From positions 434,001-498,000 of the forward strand of contig NZ_FNDS01000003.1 of the NCBI RefSeq assembly GCF_900099785.1: a stretch of 64,000 nucleotides of DNA. The letters are read 5' to 3'. The notes under the pieces are model-generated. The model was not told where the DNA came from, made no database searches, and was given only the letters and a program-made list of their open reading frames with translations. The DNA is from Pseudomonas panipatensis. Lineage in GTDB: Bacteria > Pseudomonadota > Gammaproteobacteria > Pseudomonadales > Pseudomonadaceae. This document shows positions 9,068 through 18,172 of the stretch, piece by piece. A program made the translations under genes and the position numbers. Each line of letters begins with the position of its first letter. The first letter of the stretch is position 1.

Positions 9068-9462
9068 ACCCCTACGCCATGAACGAAGGTTACGACAGCT
9101 ACCGTTCGGTGGACCTCGAAGCACGCGCCGCCGCCGCATCGCCCTATGAGCTGGTGCTGGTGCTGTTCGACGGCCTGCTCGACGAACTGGCCCGCGCCCG
9201 TGGCCACATCGAGGCCAAGCGCTACCAGCAGAAAGGGCGTTCGCTGGAAAAGTGCATGAACATCCTCAATGGCCTCTCCAGCGCCCTCGATTACGAGGCC
9301 GGCGGGCAGGTGGTACAGGACCTGGCGCGGCTCTACGACTACTGCATCTATCGCCTTTCGGATGTCAGCGTGAGCCTGTCGCTGGAGACGCTGGACGAGG
9401 TGCAGCGGCTGCTCGGCGTGCTGCGTGAAGGCTGGGCCGGTGTGAATGCCGCCCGTGCCTGA
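9064..9462 (+). CDS. fliS: Flagellin export chaperone FliS (LafC)
   Basis: The 132-residue protein shows the FliS pattern: an N-terminal Tyr-rich segment, then ASPYELVLVLFDGLLDEL, helical bundle and SVSLSLETLDEVQRLLGVLREGW at the end. FliS binds the flagellin C terminus in the cytoplasm and prevents early polymerisation. It overlaps fliD by 4 bp and the next gene by 17 bp. Its client should be LafA (20.3-21.2 kb). Confidence 0.92.
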   Translation: MNPYAMNEGYDSYRSVDLEARAAAASPYELVLVLFDGLLDELARARGHIEAKRYQQKGRSLEKCMNILNGLSSALDYEAGGQVVQDLARLYDYCIYRLSDVSVSLSLETLDEVQRLLGVLREGWAGVNAARA

Positions 9463-9769
9463 TAACGCCGCGAGCGCGCTGCGCGCCCTGGGCGCACGCC
9501 TGGCGGCGACGCTGGAGCGTGGCGAATGGGCGCAGCTCGGCGAAATCGACCAGGCCGTGCGGGCGCTGCTCGAACGCCTGGCCGCCGGCCCGGCGCTGGA
9601 CGCCGAGGCCCAGGCGGCGCGGCAGCAGTTGCAGCAGTTGCATGAGCAGGCGCGGCAGGCCTGCGCGCGGGAGTGCGAGCGCCTGCGGCAGTTGCTGATG
9701 AGTCATCTGGAGTACGCCGAAGGGCGCTCCGCCTATATGCATATCGATCGGATTCTGGCCGGGAGGTAA
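9446..9769 (+). CDS. lafD: FliT-like flagellar chaperone (LafD)
   Basis: The 107-residue helical, Gln/Arg/Leu-rich protein occupies the fliT/lafD slot between fliS and fliK. FliT family chaperones bind FliD and in enterics also control FlhDC. Primary sequence conservation is too weak to recognise FliT directly; the call is positional. The ATG at 9446 overlaps the end of fliS by 17 bp. Confidence 0.7.
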   Translation: MPPVPDNAASALRALGARLAATLERGEWAQLGEIDQAVRALLERLAAGPALDAEAQAARQQLQQLHEQARQACARECERLRQLLMSHLEYAEGRSAYMHIDRILAGR

Positions 9770-9771
9770 GG

Positions 9772-10980
9772 GTGTTGCAGACAATCTCCCCGCTGGCGGC
9801 CGCTAAGGCGCCCGCCAGCGCAGCGCTCGCGCCGGCCCCAGCCCCGGCCGCTGCCGCCGATGCGCCTTCGACGGCCAGCGCCAAGCCGCTCGATCCGCGT
9901 CCGATGGGTGGGCGCGCGCCTGCCCGCGAGAGCGCTGGCGACAGTCAGGACACCCTGCCGGATGCCTTCGCTGCGCAGTTGGCGCAGCGCGCCGAGGCTG
10001 ACCCGTCGGCACCGCTCGACGCCGCCGGCGCGGCGCCGCCGGATAAGCCGGCGGCTGGCCAGTCGGACAGTGCGACGGATAGCGCGACGAATGCCCCGAC
10101 CGATCCCAGCCTGAGCGCCGCGCCCGCCGCCGAACAATGGCTGCTGAGCATGCTCGGCCAGCGCGAAGTGACCTTGCAGGCGCGTGACGGTAACGCCACG
10201 CCGAGCAGCGATAGCGGTGCCGCTGCCAGTGCCGGGGCCGCGTCGGCCGCCTTGCCGCTGCGCAACCTGCCTGCCGGCAGCGTCCTGCCGCCACTGGCCC
10301 AGGGCCTGGGGCAAGCCCAAGCGCAGCCGGCCCAGGGTCAGCCGCTGCTCGGCCTGCCGACCGCCAAGGCGCCGCGCGCGCTGCCTGAAACGCTGCCGGC
10401 CAAGGCGGTCGAGAGCAGCGACGATGCGCTGCGCAGCCATCTCGAACAGCTCGCCAGCCAGATCGGCGCGAGCACCCAGCCGGCGCCGCCGGCCGGCGCC
10501 AGCCAGACCACGCCGGTCGCCACCCATGGCGTCGAGCGTCAGTTGACGCTGCAGGCGCCGAGCGAGCGCTGGGGCGAGCAATTGCTCAACGCCCTGCGCG
10601 ACAGCGTCGAACTGCAACTCAAGCACAGTCAGCAGAGCGCCAGTATCCGCCTCGACCCGCCGGAGCTGGGGCGCCTGGAGATTTACCTGAGCCAGGATTC
10701 GGCGCGCCTGACGGTGCAGATCCACGCGGCCCAGGGCGACGTCGCGCGGCTGTTGCAGCAGGGCGTCGAACGCCTGCGCCAGGATCTCAGCGGTCCGGCG
10801 CAGCAACAGGTCGACGTCCAGGTTTCGGACGGCCGCGGCGGGCAGCAACAGGCCCAGCAGCAGTCCCAGCAGGGGCGCCCGGCGCCCTGGTTCGAGGAGG
10901 CGCCGCTGGGCGCCGCCGCCGAGCCGAGTGAAGAGCCGGGCGCCGACGAGCGTCCGCGCGATGTACTGGTCACCGTCTAG
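9772..10980 (+). CDS. fliK: Flagellar hook-length control protein FliK (LafE)
   Basis: The GTG at 9772 follows GGGAGG by 5 bp; longer in-frame starts lie inside the previous gene. The 402-residue protein has the FliK layout: about 270 residues of disordered Ala/Pro/Gln/Ser-rich ruler, then a compact C-terminal domain (SERWGEQLLNALRDSVELQLKHS, LDPPELGRLEIYLS) and a Gln-rich tail. The LDPPELG motif is the signature of the FliK switch domain that acts on FlhB to change export from hook to filament subunits. Confidence 0.9.
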   Translation: MLQTISPLAAAKAPASAALAPAPAPAAAADAPSTASAKPLDPRPMGGRAPARESAGDSQDTLPDAFAAQLAQRAEADPSAPLDAAGAAPPDKPAAGQSDSATDSATNAPTDPSLSAAPAAEQWLLSMLGQREVTLQARDGNATPSSDSGAAASAGAASAALPLRNLPAGSVLPPLAQGLGQAQAQPAQGQPLLGLPTAKAPRALPETLPAKAVESSDDALRSHLEQLASQIGASTQPAPPAGASQTTPVATHGVERQLTLQAPSERWGEQLLNALRDSVELQLKHSQQSASIRLDPPELGRLEIYLSQDSARLTVQIHAAQGDVARLLQQGVERLRQDLSGPAQQQVDVQVSDGRGGQQQAQQQSQQGRPAPWFEEAPLGAAAEPSEEPGADERPRDVLVTV

Positions 10981-10992
10981 GTCGGGTAATCA

Positions 10993-11523
10993 ATGGAAAT
11001 TGTGGATCGGGAATCCGTCATGACGATGCCGCGCATCATGTTGTTGTTCACTGTGCTGAATCTGCTCATCGCCGGCGGCGGTGTCGCCGGCACTTACTTC
11101 CTGGCGCGTCCGCTGCTGGCCGCGCAGGCCCAGGCCAAGGCCGCCGAGGGCGGCGATGCGGCGAACAAGGATAAGGACAAGGCCAAGGCGGAGGAAACGG
11201 AGCCGGCCGAGTTCGAGTTCTTCCCGGTGACCAAGGTCATCGTCAGCCTGGCCGGCGCGGATAACCGCGAGCATTACTTCGTCATCGACCTGGTGTTGCA
11301 GGCCAGCCTCGGCACCCAGCAGAAGAAGCTGCAGCAGATCGACCCCATGGTGCGCAACTCGGCGGTCGCGCACCTGTCGGCGCTGACCTACGAGCAGTTG
11401 CGCGGCAAGTCGATCCCGGCGCTGCAGGCCGAGCTGGAGCAAGTGTTGCTGGCCGACTTCGCCGCGCGCAAGGTGGTCGCCCCCTTCGAGCATGTGCTGG
11501 TCAGCAAGCTGATCGTGCAATAG
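10993..11523 (+). CDS. fliL: Flagellar basal body-associated protein FliL (LafF)
   Basis: The 176-residue protein has one N-terminal membrane helix (IMLLFTVLNLLIAGGGVAGTYFL, about residues 15-37), a charged Lys/Glu linker and a periplasmic FliL domain (FFPVTKVIVSLAGADNREHYFVIDLVLQ). FliL surrounds the stator and supports torque at high load. The start is uncertain: ATG 10993 or ATG 11020 (nine residues shorter). It lies between fliK and lafS, as in lateral systems. Confidence 0.9.
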   Translation: MEIVDRESVMTMPRIMLLFTVLNLLIAGGGVAGTYFLARPLLAAQAQAKAAEGGDAANKDKDKAKAEETEPAEFEFFPVTKVIVSLAGADNREHYFVIDLVLQASLGTQQKKLQQIDPMVRNSAVAHLSALTYEQLRGKSIPALQAELEQVLLADFAARKVVAPFEHVLVSKLIVQ

Positions 11524-11533
11524 AGCCCAGGCC

Positions 11534-12268
11534 ATGAACGCCCATTGCGCCCTCGACTACGCCGCCGCCGCCCATCCCTCCGGGCAGGCCGAGCTGGCGC
11601 CGGCCACCGAGCAGAAATGGCTGCTGCGTTACCTGCCGCTGGTGCGCCGGGTGGTCAGCCAGCTGTCGCTGCAGGCCAACCAGGTGCTCGACCGCGAGGA
11701 CATGGAGCAGATCGGCCTGATGGGTTTGCTGGAGAGCCTGCGCCGCTACGGCACCCCCGACGAACAGTTCGCCGGCTTCGCCGTGCTGCGTATCCGTGGC
11801 GCCATCCTCGACGAACTGCGCCGCCAGGACTGGCGGCCGCGCCAGGTGCGCCTGCAGGCACACAAGGTGCGCGACGGCATCCGTGACCTGGCCCGGCGCC
11901 TCGGCCGCGTGCCCAGCGACAAGGAAATCCTCACGCATACCGGCCTCGACGAGCGCGCCTATCAGGACTACCTGCAGGCCGAATCGTCCGAGGCCATCGA
12001 AAGCCTCGACGCACTGCTCGGCGAGGGCCTGGAGCACCTGGTCGATGGCGAGTCCGCGATCGAGGCGCGGGTGCTGCGCGAGCGCATGCTGGCCCAGGCC
12101 CTGGCACTGCTCAATGAACGCGAGCGGCTGGTGCTGACCCTGTACTACCAGCACGAACTGAGCCTGAAGGAAATCGCCCTGGTGCTCGACGTGAGCGATG
12201 CCCGGGTCTGTCAATTGAGCAAGCAGGCGCTGAACAAGGCCTGTCGTTACCTGACTGAGAGAAGCTGA
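11534..12268 (+). CDS. lafS: Lateral flagellar sigma-28 factor LafS (FliA family)
   Basis: This 244-residue RNA polymerase sigma factor has region 2 (LVRRVVSQLSLQ...DREDMEQIGLMGLLESL), region 3 (PRQVRLQAHKVRDGIRDLARRLGRVPSD) and region 4 helix-turn-helix (YYQHELSLKEIALVLDVSDARVCQLSKQA). FliA-family factors transcribe late flagellar genes. Being encoded inside the lateral fliD operon makes it LafS rather than the polar FliA. It probably reads the TTAAGT-N13-GGTCGCCT elements found before flgM, fliD and lafA, and should be inhibited by the FlgM at 6689. motA follows after 3 bp. Confidence 0.92.
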   Translation: MNAHCALDYAAAAHPSGQAELAPATEQKWLLRYLPLVRRVVSQLSLQANQVLDREDMEQIGLMGLLESLRRYGTPDEQFAGFAVLRIRGAILDELRRQDWRPRQVRLQAHKVRDGIRDLARRLGRVPSDKEILTHTGLDERAYQDYLQAESSEAIESLDALLGEGLEHLVDGESAIEARVLRERMLAQALALLNERERLVLTLYYQHELSLKEIALVLDVSDARVCQLSKQALNKACRYLTERS

Positions 12269-12271
12269 ACC

Positions 12272-13144
12272 ATGCAGAAAGTGATAGGCGCGCTGATCAT
12301 CGTGGCCTGCGTACTGGGCGGCTATGCCATGGCGCACGGCGACATGAGCGTGCTCTGGCAGCCGTCCGAGGTACTCATCATCCTCGGTGCCGCGCTGGGC
12401 AGCCTGGTCGTCGCCAACCCCAAGGAAGTGCTGCTGGAGATGCTCTCGCAGATCAAGGGTGTGTTCGTCTACAAGCGCCGTGGCGAGGAGTTCCAGCGGC
12501 AGTTGCTGATGCTCCTCTACCAACTGCTGGAGATGGTCGAGGTCGGCGGCCTCAAGGTGCTCGACGAGCACATCGAGGAGCCGGAGCAGAGCGAGCTGTT
12601 CGGCCGCTATCCGCTGATCCTCCAGGAAAAGAACCTGATGGCGTTCATCGCCGACAACTTCCGCCTGATGGCCATGGGCAAGATCAGCGCGCACGAGCTG
12701 GAAGGCTTCCTCGAACAGGAGCTGGACGCCATGGAGCACGCCCTGCTGCAGCCGTCGAAATCGCTGAACAAGGTCGGCGAGGCCATGCCCGGCTTCGGCA
12801 TCCTCGCCGCGATCATGGGCATCATCATCACCATGGGCAGCATCGGCGGCACCATCGGTGAGGTCGGCTCGCACGTCGCCGCCGCGCTGGTCGGCACCTT
12901 CCTCGGCATCTTCTTCTGCTACTGCCTGATGGATCCGCTGTCCAACGCCATGGCGCAGCGCGTCAAGACCGAACTCTCGGCGCTGGAGTGCGTGCGCACC
13001 ACCCTGGTCGCGCATGTCGCCGGCAAGCCCACGCTGCTGGCGGTGGACGCCGGGCGCAAGTTGATCGAACAGGACGTCAAGCCGGCCTTCCGCCAGCTCG
13101 AAAGCTGGGTCAACCAGTACGAGGATGAAAGGGAAGCGGCATGA
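12272..13144 (+). CDS. lafT: Lateral flagellar motor stator protein MotA (LafT)
   Basis: This 290-residue stator subunit has four membrane segments: near residues 2-22 and 31-50, and the pair around 170-190 and 200-220 (MPGFGILAAIMGIIITMGSIGGTIGEVGSHVAAALVGTFLGIFFCYCLMDPL region). Between them is a large cytoplasmic loop with the charged residues that contact FliG. The length and the long loop are typical of E. coli-type, proton-driven MotA. It overlaps motB by 4 bp (ATGA). Confidence 0.93.
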   Translation: MQKVIGALIIVACVLGGYAMAHGDMSVLWQPSEVLIILGAALGSLVVANPKEVLLEMLSQIKGVFVYKRRGEEFQRQLLMLLYQLLEMVEVGGLKVLDEHIEEPEQSELFGRYPLILQEKNLMAFIADNFRLMAMGKISAHELEGFLEQELDAMEHALLQPSKSLNKVGEAMPGFGILAAIMGIIITMGSIGGTIGEVGSHVAAALVGTFLGIFFCYCLMDPLSNAMAQRVKTELSALECVRTTLVAHVAGKPTLLAVDAGRKLIEQDVKPAFRQLESWVNQYEDEREAA

Positions 13145-14145
13145 GGAAGCGCGGCGAGCAGAACCACGAGATCATCGTCAAGCGGCGTGGCAAGAAGGGC
13201 CACGCCGAGGAGCACAGCTCCGCCTGGAAGGTGGCTTTCGCTGACTTCACCCTGGCGATGATGGCGTTGTTCATGGTGCTGTGGATCGTCCAGCCGCGCA
13301 GTTCGTTGCAGAACCCCTCGGCCGGCGAGTTGCAGAGCAACCCGCTGGTGGACGGCGGCGCCGGGGTGTTCGATGGCTCCAGCCGGACGCCGATCGAGTT
13401 GGACGGCCTGCCGATGCCGGTGCGTCCGCCGGAGGCGCCGCGGCATCCCGAATCGGCGACCGCCAGCGCCGACGGCAAGCAGCCGGGCGAGGCCAGCGAG
13501 CCGCGCCATTACAACTCGAATGTCGACCTGGAGGAGCTGGCGGCGCTGATCCGCGCGGTCTCCAGCAGCGTCGACGCGCTGGCCAACATCGAAGTCAAGG
13601 TGGTGCCCCAGGGCCTGCGCATCCTGATCAAGGACGACCAGAAACGCTTCATGTTCGAGCGCGGCAGCGCCAACCTCGACCCGCATTTCCGCAGTCTGTT
13701 GGTGGCCCTCGGCGGGGTCTTGGCCAAGGTCGACAACAAACTGATCCTCAGTGGCCACACCGATGCCGCGCCTTACCGCGGGGCCAACGGCTACGACAAC
13801 TGGAACCTCTCCGGCGACCGCGCCCTGCGGGCGCGCAATGTGCTGGTGGAGGCCGGTCTGCCGGCGCGCAACGTGCTGCAGGTGACCGCTCAGGCCGACG
13901 TCATGCCCCTGCACCCGGACGACCCGCTGAACGGCGCCAATCGGCGCATCGAACTGCTGCTGCTGACCGATAGCGCCGAGCAGCTCTACCGCCAGCTGTT
14001 CAGCGACGGCCAGGCCCAGGCCCAGGTCGGCGCGCGTGGCGCGGCGTTCGTGCAAGGCAAGGCGGCGGACGCCAAGGCCGCCCCGGCGAATCCGCCGGCC
14101 AGCGTGCCGGCGGCGGACAAGAGTGGCGAGCGGAATTCGCACTGA
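13141..14145 (+). CDS. lafU: Lateral flagellar motor stator protein MotB (LafU)
   Basis: This 334-residue protein has a Lys-rich cytoplasmic start and one membrane helix (residues 31-50) with the channel aspartate at D35 in VAFADFTLAMMALFMVLWIV. A plug/linker and an OmpA-like peptidoglycan-binding domain follow (LILSGHTDAAPY...WNLSGDRALRARNVL...NRRIELLLL, about 170-280). The C-terminal tail is Ala-rich. It is the last gene before the inserted segment; a diverged copy of bases 14014-14066 reappears at 18736-18788, beyond the insertion. Confidence 0.94.
   Translation: MRKRGEQNHEIIVKRRGKKGHAEEHSSAWKVAFADFTLAMMALFMVLWIVQPRSSLQNPSAGELQSNPLVDGGAGVFDGSSRTPIELDGLPMPVRPPEAPRHPESATASADGKQPGEASEPRHYNSNVDLEELAALIRAVSSSVDALANIEVKVVPQGLRILIKDDQKRFMFERGSANLDPHFRSLLVALGGVLAKVDNKLILSGHTDAAPYRGANGYDNWNLSGDRALRARNVLVEAGLPARNVLQVTAQADVMPLHPDDPLNGANRRIELLLLTDSAEQLYRQLFSDGQAQAQVGARGAAFVQGKAADAKAAPANPPASVPAADKSGERNSH
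14014..14066 (+). repeat. motB-internal copy of a 53-bp imperfect repeat
   Basis: Forty-seven of 53 bases match 18736-18788. Five of the six differences are at third codon positions of motB, so the two copies encode nearly the same peptide (AQAQVGARGAAFVQ, then G or C, KAA). Confidence 0.85.
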
Positions 14146-14182
14146 GTTCGCCAGGATACCCTCAACCAGTTGATTCGCCTGG

Positions 14183-14455
14183 CTAGCTGTGGGGGATGGG
14201 CTCATAGCGCTGGCGAACCTTTGACTTACTGCTCGACAGCCGGTCCATGCGTGCGCAGGTCGGGCACCAGTGACCGGAGCGGATGTTGGTGAATGCGCTG
14301 TGCCAACAATGGCCGCGATGGCAAATCCAATGCAGCTTCTGCCAGCAAGTGGTGTACTCCGTGGAAACGGGGTAGCCCCCCCCAGCAGGATCGCTTTGCC
14401 CCGGTTCGAGAGTCTCGCGCACCATGATTAGTTTCTCTTCGACGCTCCAGGGCAT
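14183..14455 (-). pseudogene. Composite remnant: IS3-type OrfA start joined to treble-clef zinc-finger-like piece
   Basis: A 90-residue minus-strand frame begins WSVEEKLIMVRETLEPGQ, like the N terminus of IS3-family OrfA proteins, and then breaks off. It continues with STEYTTCWQKLHWICHRGHCWHSAFTNIRSGHWCPTCA, which resembles small C-x-H/C-x2-C treble-clef domains seen in hypothetical proteins. It looks like a fusion of two decayed pieces rather than one functional gene. It lies between motB and the IS5 remnant, at the left border of the inserted segment. Confidence 0.4.
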
Positions 14456-14520
14456 CTCTAAAAGCCGGTGCCAGAGCTAAGTCGAGCGATGAAGACCCTC
14501 ACGCCCGGATATGTTGCCAG

Positions 14521-15640
14521 TCAGATCTGTCGATCACGGGGTAAGGCGGGCCAAGGTACCCCGATCATCGACCCGGTTCCGGGCATTTCCAGCAGACTCG
14601 TCAGCCGTTTCAGGTTGTGCACGGTCGATCTGATCGTCAGGCCAAACTCGGCGTGGGTCCGGCCGATGCTCCTGACCATCTTGCCGCCCATCCGGGCCAA
14701 GCTGGCGAAGATATGCTCGACTCGCGCCCTGGGGCTGGCGATTCGCCGATTGCACGCTTCGGCGCGTGCTCCAATCGGCTTGCCAGCCTGGCCCTTGCGC
14801 TGGATAGGCGCCCGCCAGCCAATCTGCTTGAGCCAGTGCTCCCGAGACCGGTCGTGGTAACCCCGATCGGCCCAGAAGACACGGTTGCTGTTGTCCCGGT
14901 CCAGCACCTCTACCAGATGCAGGGTATCGGCCACGTTGGCATCGCTGACCTTTACCCGGCGAATCAGCTTGTGTCGCCGATCGACGCTGACTGAGAGCTT
15001 GTAGCCGAAGTAGAACGTCCATGGTTCTTCGTCCAGCGTGCCTGGACATCCTTTTGCCGCCACTTGGCCGGCGACCACTCGGCAGGTTCCGCCCCGGCTT
15101 TGACCAGTGCCTGCTCCTCGGAACTGCTGTGCTCAGTCGGTACCCGGACGATGCTGGCGTCGATGATTTGCCCCTCGCGTGCGCTGATACCGTGTAGCGG
15201 CAGCTGCCGTTGGACTTCGTCGAAGATCAGGTGCTCGACCTTGGCCTTGACCAGGCGCTCGTGGAAAGTCCAGATCGTGTTGCAATCCGGAACGCGCGCC
15301 GAATGCTTGAGTCCGAAACTCATGCGATCAAGCAGTTGGAACTCCATCAGCCCATCGGACAGGTTGAACAGGTGCTGGAGCACCAGCAGGCGCGTCATCA
15401 GCTCGGTGGGATAAGGCGGCCTCCGCCTTTGGCCCGGCTCGGCCGAGGTACCCAACGGTCGATTTCGGTAGCCATCGCCGCAAAGTCGGCATGCGTGCTC
15501 AGCAATGCCAGCGGATCGCCCAGGCTGTCGAGTGTCGCTTCACGTTCCTGGTCGGCAAACAGATGAGTATGCAGAGGCTTCCGGATGGTCAAGGAGACGC
15601 AGGTCTTACCCGAGCGCCTGGGTTTTTGGAGGATCAATAT
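14521..15640 (-). pseudogene. IS5-family transposase, frameshifted
   Basis: Reading right to left, the N-terminal part is in one frame (HLFADQEREATLDSL...MATEIDRWVPRPSRAKGG, about 15410-15580). The middle is in another (RPPYPTELMTRLLVLQHLFNLSDGLMEFQLLDR...GQIIDASIVRVP, 14964-15455). The C-terminal part is in a third (FGYKLSVSVDRRHKLIRRV...FWADRGYHD...ARVEHIFASLARMGGKMVRS, 14521-15078). The DDE residues D (DASIV), D (WADRG) and E (RVEHIF) survive. Two frameshifts, near 15.41 and 15.05 kb, should make it inactive. The element marks the left side of the insertion in the flagellar locus. Terminal repeats were not identified by eye. Confidence 0.8.
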
Positions 15641-16555
15641 TCCAATTTCTCATATAAGAATAATTGTTATACCAATAAGGAATCTAATTTCCTCTTCAGA
15701 ACGAGGCCGTCACTCAACTTCAGCGATCAAGATGTGCAAAAAAATAAACAGCCAGTGAGCGCCTCTCATGCTGGCATATTGCAACAAACCCACAAACGCA
15801 AGGAATGAGAGTACGCAGCAACGGTACGAGGGGAATACCTAGTTCGTGAAAGGCGGTAACACCAATAAGTGCTCAACGCATACGGCGATGAGTTTTTATC
15901 TTTCTGAATTTATTGAATTTTAGGAAGATCTTTTAAAATAACAAATATGTTATATAGCACAGAATGAGTGTTTAAGTCTGTCTTACCCCGCAAATTGACA
16001 GCATCCCCACCGCGCCGCAAAACGATCCCTGCACATGATAATTAATCGCGATTAAATAAAAAATAATCTTCACCTCTTAACTTTACAGCGAATCCATTGA
16101 AGCCACTTCTGCGTGGGAACATCGCCGTTTGGATCTATTGACTGAGGATCTGGCCTGGTGTTCTATAAATCAACCAAACATGGAAGTTAGCTAGTGGCTT
16201 GGCACCATTAGACAATAGGGAATAATTATGTGCACCTCGATATATACCCTTCATAAAAGAAATGAGTCACTAAGGCTTCTTTGGCCAACAACTTGCGGAC
16301 TCTGCAGAAGACTCCGCATTTGACGGCATGCCCTTAACTCCGCTCGCCCTCGCCGAGCCACCGATGAAAAAATTTAGCTCCGCCGAATCAGAGTGTGCTC
16401 TAAGCGCAAACTTTTCGGCAGTTGCTGTTTATTGATATGTCCCAGCTTTACTGAGAATGGTGTTGCTGGAAGATGCTCAAAGGCAATGCGGTTTGAATAT
16501 TTAGCAATAGAGGTGATCATTTATAGACTTTCGTAATTGAACTGAAGGTGACTCA
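15641..16555 (+). other. AT-rich non-coding stretch
   Basis: About 900 bp with much lower GC than the flagellar genes on either side and no open frame with a ribosome site or recognisable product. It probably contains the promoter for the small gene at 16556 and remnants of whatever DNA the IS elements brought in. No repeat array or RNA gene was recognised. Confidence 0.6.
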
Positions 16556-16882
16556 ATGATCGTGCGCGTTTGGAATGGAAAGGTTCTTAAAGACGACGCA
16601 GAGGCGTATCAAAAATATCTTATGAATACAGGGGTGGCAGACTGCAAGAATTTGGCTGGAAATAATGGCGTTCAGCTCCTTTGTCGGCGGGATGAACATT
16701 ACGCCTTCTTCACTGTCATGACCTACTGGGAGTCTATCGACCACATAAAAAAGTATGCTGGTAATGATATCAGTCAAGCGAAATACTACGCGGATGACGA
16801 GAAGTACTTAGTTGATATTGATTGCACCGTCAACCACTACAGCGTGGTCTACTCAGATTTTAAAGATACTAAATCTGTGTAA
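16556..16882 (+). CDS. Small antibiotic-biosynthesis-monooxygenase-like (ABM fold) protein
   Basis: The 108-residue protein has the look of a dimeric alpha/beta ABM domain: VRVWNGKVLKDDAEAYQKYL at the start, FFTVMTYWESIDHIKKYAGND in the middle and a C-terminal strand ending HYSVVYSD. Such proteins act on small metabolites, haem or quinones, or serve as catalysts in biosynthetic clusters. Its substrate cannot be told. GAAGGTG lies 7 bp before the ATG. It is AT-rich, unlike its genomic surroundings, and sits 12 bp before the ATP-grasp gene, so the two are probably co-transcribed. Confidence 0.6.
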   Translation: MIVRVWNGKVLKDDAEAYQKYLMNTGVADCKNLAGNNGVQLLCRRDEHYAFFTVMTYWESIDHIKKYAGNDISQAKYYADDEKYLVDIDCTVNHYSVVYSDFKDTKSV

Positions 16883-16894
16883 TCTGGAGGAATA

Positions 16895-18160
16895 ATGGTA
16901 AGCAAATCTGATCCGCGCGTGGCATGCATAGTAGACGGGCACAGCACGGGAGCTGAATTGGCGAAAAGTTTAAAAGACCTTGGTTGGTTTCTGGTTCACG
17001 TGCAATCCGGAGAAGAGATTTCTAAAAGCTATATTAAAAACTTCAGGCCTTCATTGTTTGATGTTTTGATCATTGCAGCAGATCTAAGTTACGCAGATTT
17101 GGTCGAGAAAGTTAAAGGGTTTGGTCCAGTATTTGTCATTGCAGGAAGTGAGCCAGGAGTAGAGCTATCAGATAGGCTGTCCTGCTCTTTAGGGCTTAAA
17201 GGGAACGATCCAAAGACAAGCCTGAAGCGTCGTGACAAATTTCAAATGGCGAAAGCTATTTCCGATTACGGATTGGATTGTGCTACCCAGCATTTGGCTT
17301 CTTCGGAACACGAAGCCTTAGATCATGTCAAAACGATAAACTCATTCCCTGTTGTTGTTAAACCCGTAAATGCAATGGGGAGTGAAGATGTAAGAGTATG
17401 CTTTGATGAGCGAGAAGCTTTAGAAGCCTTCCGTGTTGTACATGGAAAAAAGAACGTCATCGGACTCATGAATTCATCGGTCCTTGTTCAAGAGTTTCTT
17501 AAGGGCGATCAATACCTGGTTAATGCTGTCAGTATTAACGGAAAACATCGTATCACAGAGATGTGGTTAGAGAAGAGACTAAATATTCGTGGCGTTGGCA
17601 ATATTTACGATTATGAAACAATGATCCCTTATGAGGGAAAAATTCAGACTCAGCTGATTAATTACACCAAGAAAGTTCTCACTGCTTTGGGCATCGAAGA
17701 GGGGCCCAGTCATACAGAGATCATGTTGACTGCGCGTGGCCCAATTCTAATTGAAACCGGGGCGCGCATGCAGGGAGGAATTGTCTCAGCTCCTATCATC
17801 AAAGCCATCGGCGAAAGTCATATGACAATGACGCTCAAGCGATATCTCGAGCCGGAATGGTTTTCAAGAAATATTGATGCTCCATATGAGATGAGTGAAA
17901 TTTCACGGGTAGTTAATCTAATCATGAAGCGAGCTGGAGTAGTAAAGGGGAACAATTGTGAGGCACTTCTTTCTACACTGCCTTCTTTCCACATGATTGT
18001 AAGAGCGCCAAGCATTGGCGATTACGTGGAGAAGACAGTCGATTTACCTTCCAAGGTGGGGCATATCTATCTTATGCATCAAGATTTAAACCAGCTGGAT
18101 ACCGATTACGAAAAAATCCGAGAATGGGAAGCTTCAGAAGAACTGATAACTCTAGAGTGA
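16895..18160 (+). CDS. ATP-grasp ligase (carboxylate-amine/amino-acid ligase-like)
   Basis: This 421-residue protein has the ATP-grasp order: an N-terminal Rossmann-like preATP region (residues 1-105) and the ATP lid FPVVVKPVNAMGSEDVRVC (about 150-168). VLVQEFLKGDQYLVNAVSINGK follows (about 201-222), then the Mg-binding end SHTEIMLTARGPILIETGARMQGG (about 272-295). The family joins a carboxylate to an amine through an acylphosphate; BacD-type L-amino-acid ligases have the same layout. Substrates are unknown. GGAGG precedes the ATG. The gene is AT-rich, 12 bp after the ABM gene and 12 bp before the Rieske gene, which suggests a small transferred biosynthetic operon. Confidence 0.85.
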   Translation: MVSKSDPRVACIVDGHSTGAELAKSLKDLGWFLVHVQSGEEISKSYIKNFRPSLFDVLIIAADLSYADLVEKVKGFGPVFVIAGSEPGVELSDRLSCSLGLKGNDPKTSLKRRDKFQMAKAISDYGLDCATQHLASSEHEALDHVKTINSFPVVVKPVNAMGSEDVRVCFDEREALEAFRVVHGKKNVIGLMNSSVLVQEFLKGDQYLVNAVSINGKHRITEMWLEKRLNIRGVGNIYDYETMIPYEGKIQTQLINYTKKVLTALGIEEGPSHTEIMLTARGPILIETGARMQGGIVSAPIIKAIGESHMTMTLKRYLEPEWFSRNIDAPYEMSEISRVVNLIMKRAGVVKGNNCEALLSTLPSFHMIVRAPSIGDYVEKTVDLPSKVGHIYLMHQDLNQLDTDYEKIREWEASEELITLE

Positions 18161-18172
18161 CGAGGTGGCTAA

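Noticed and set aside
16130-16165. TTGACT...TATAAA as a sigma-70 promoter for the ABM/ATP-grasp operon
   Set aside because: The spacing between the two elements is about 20 bp, too long for a standard promoter, and it lies nearly 400 bp before the gene.
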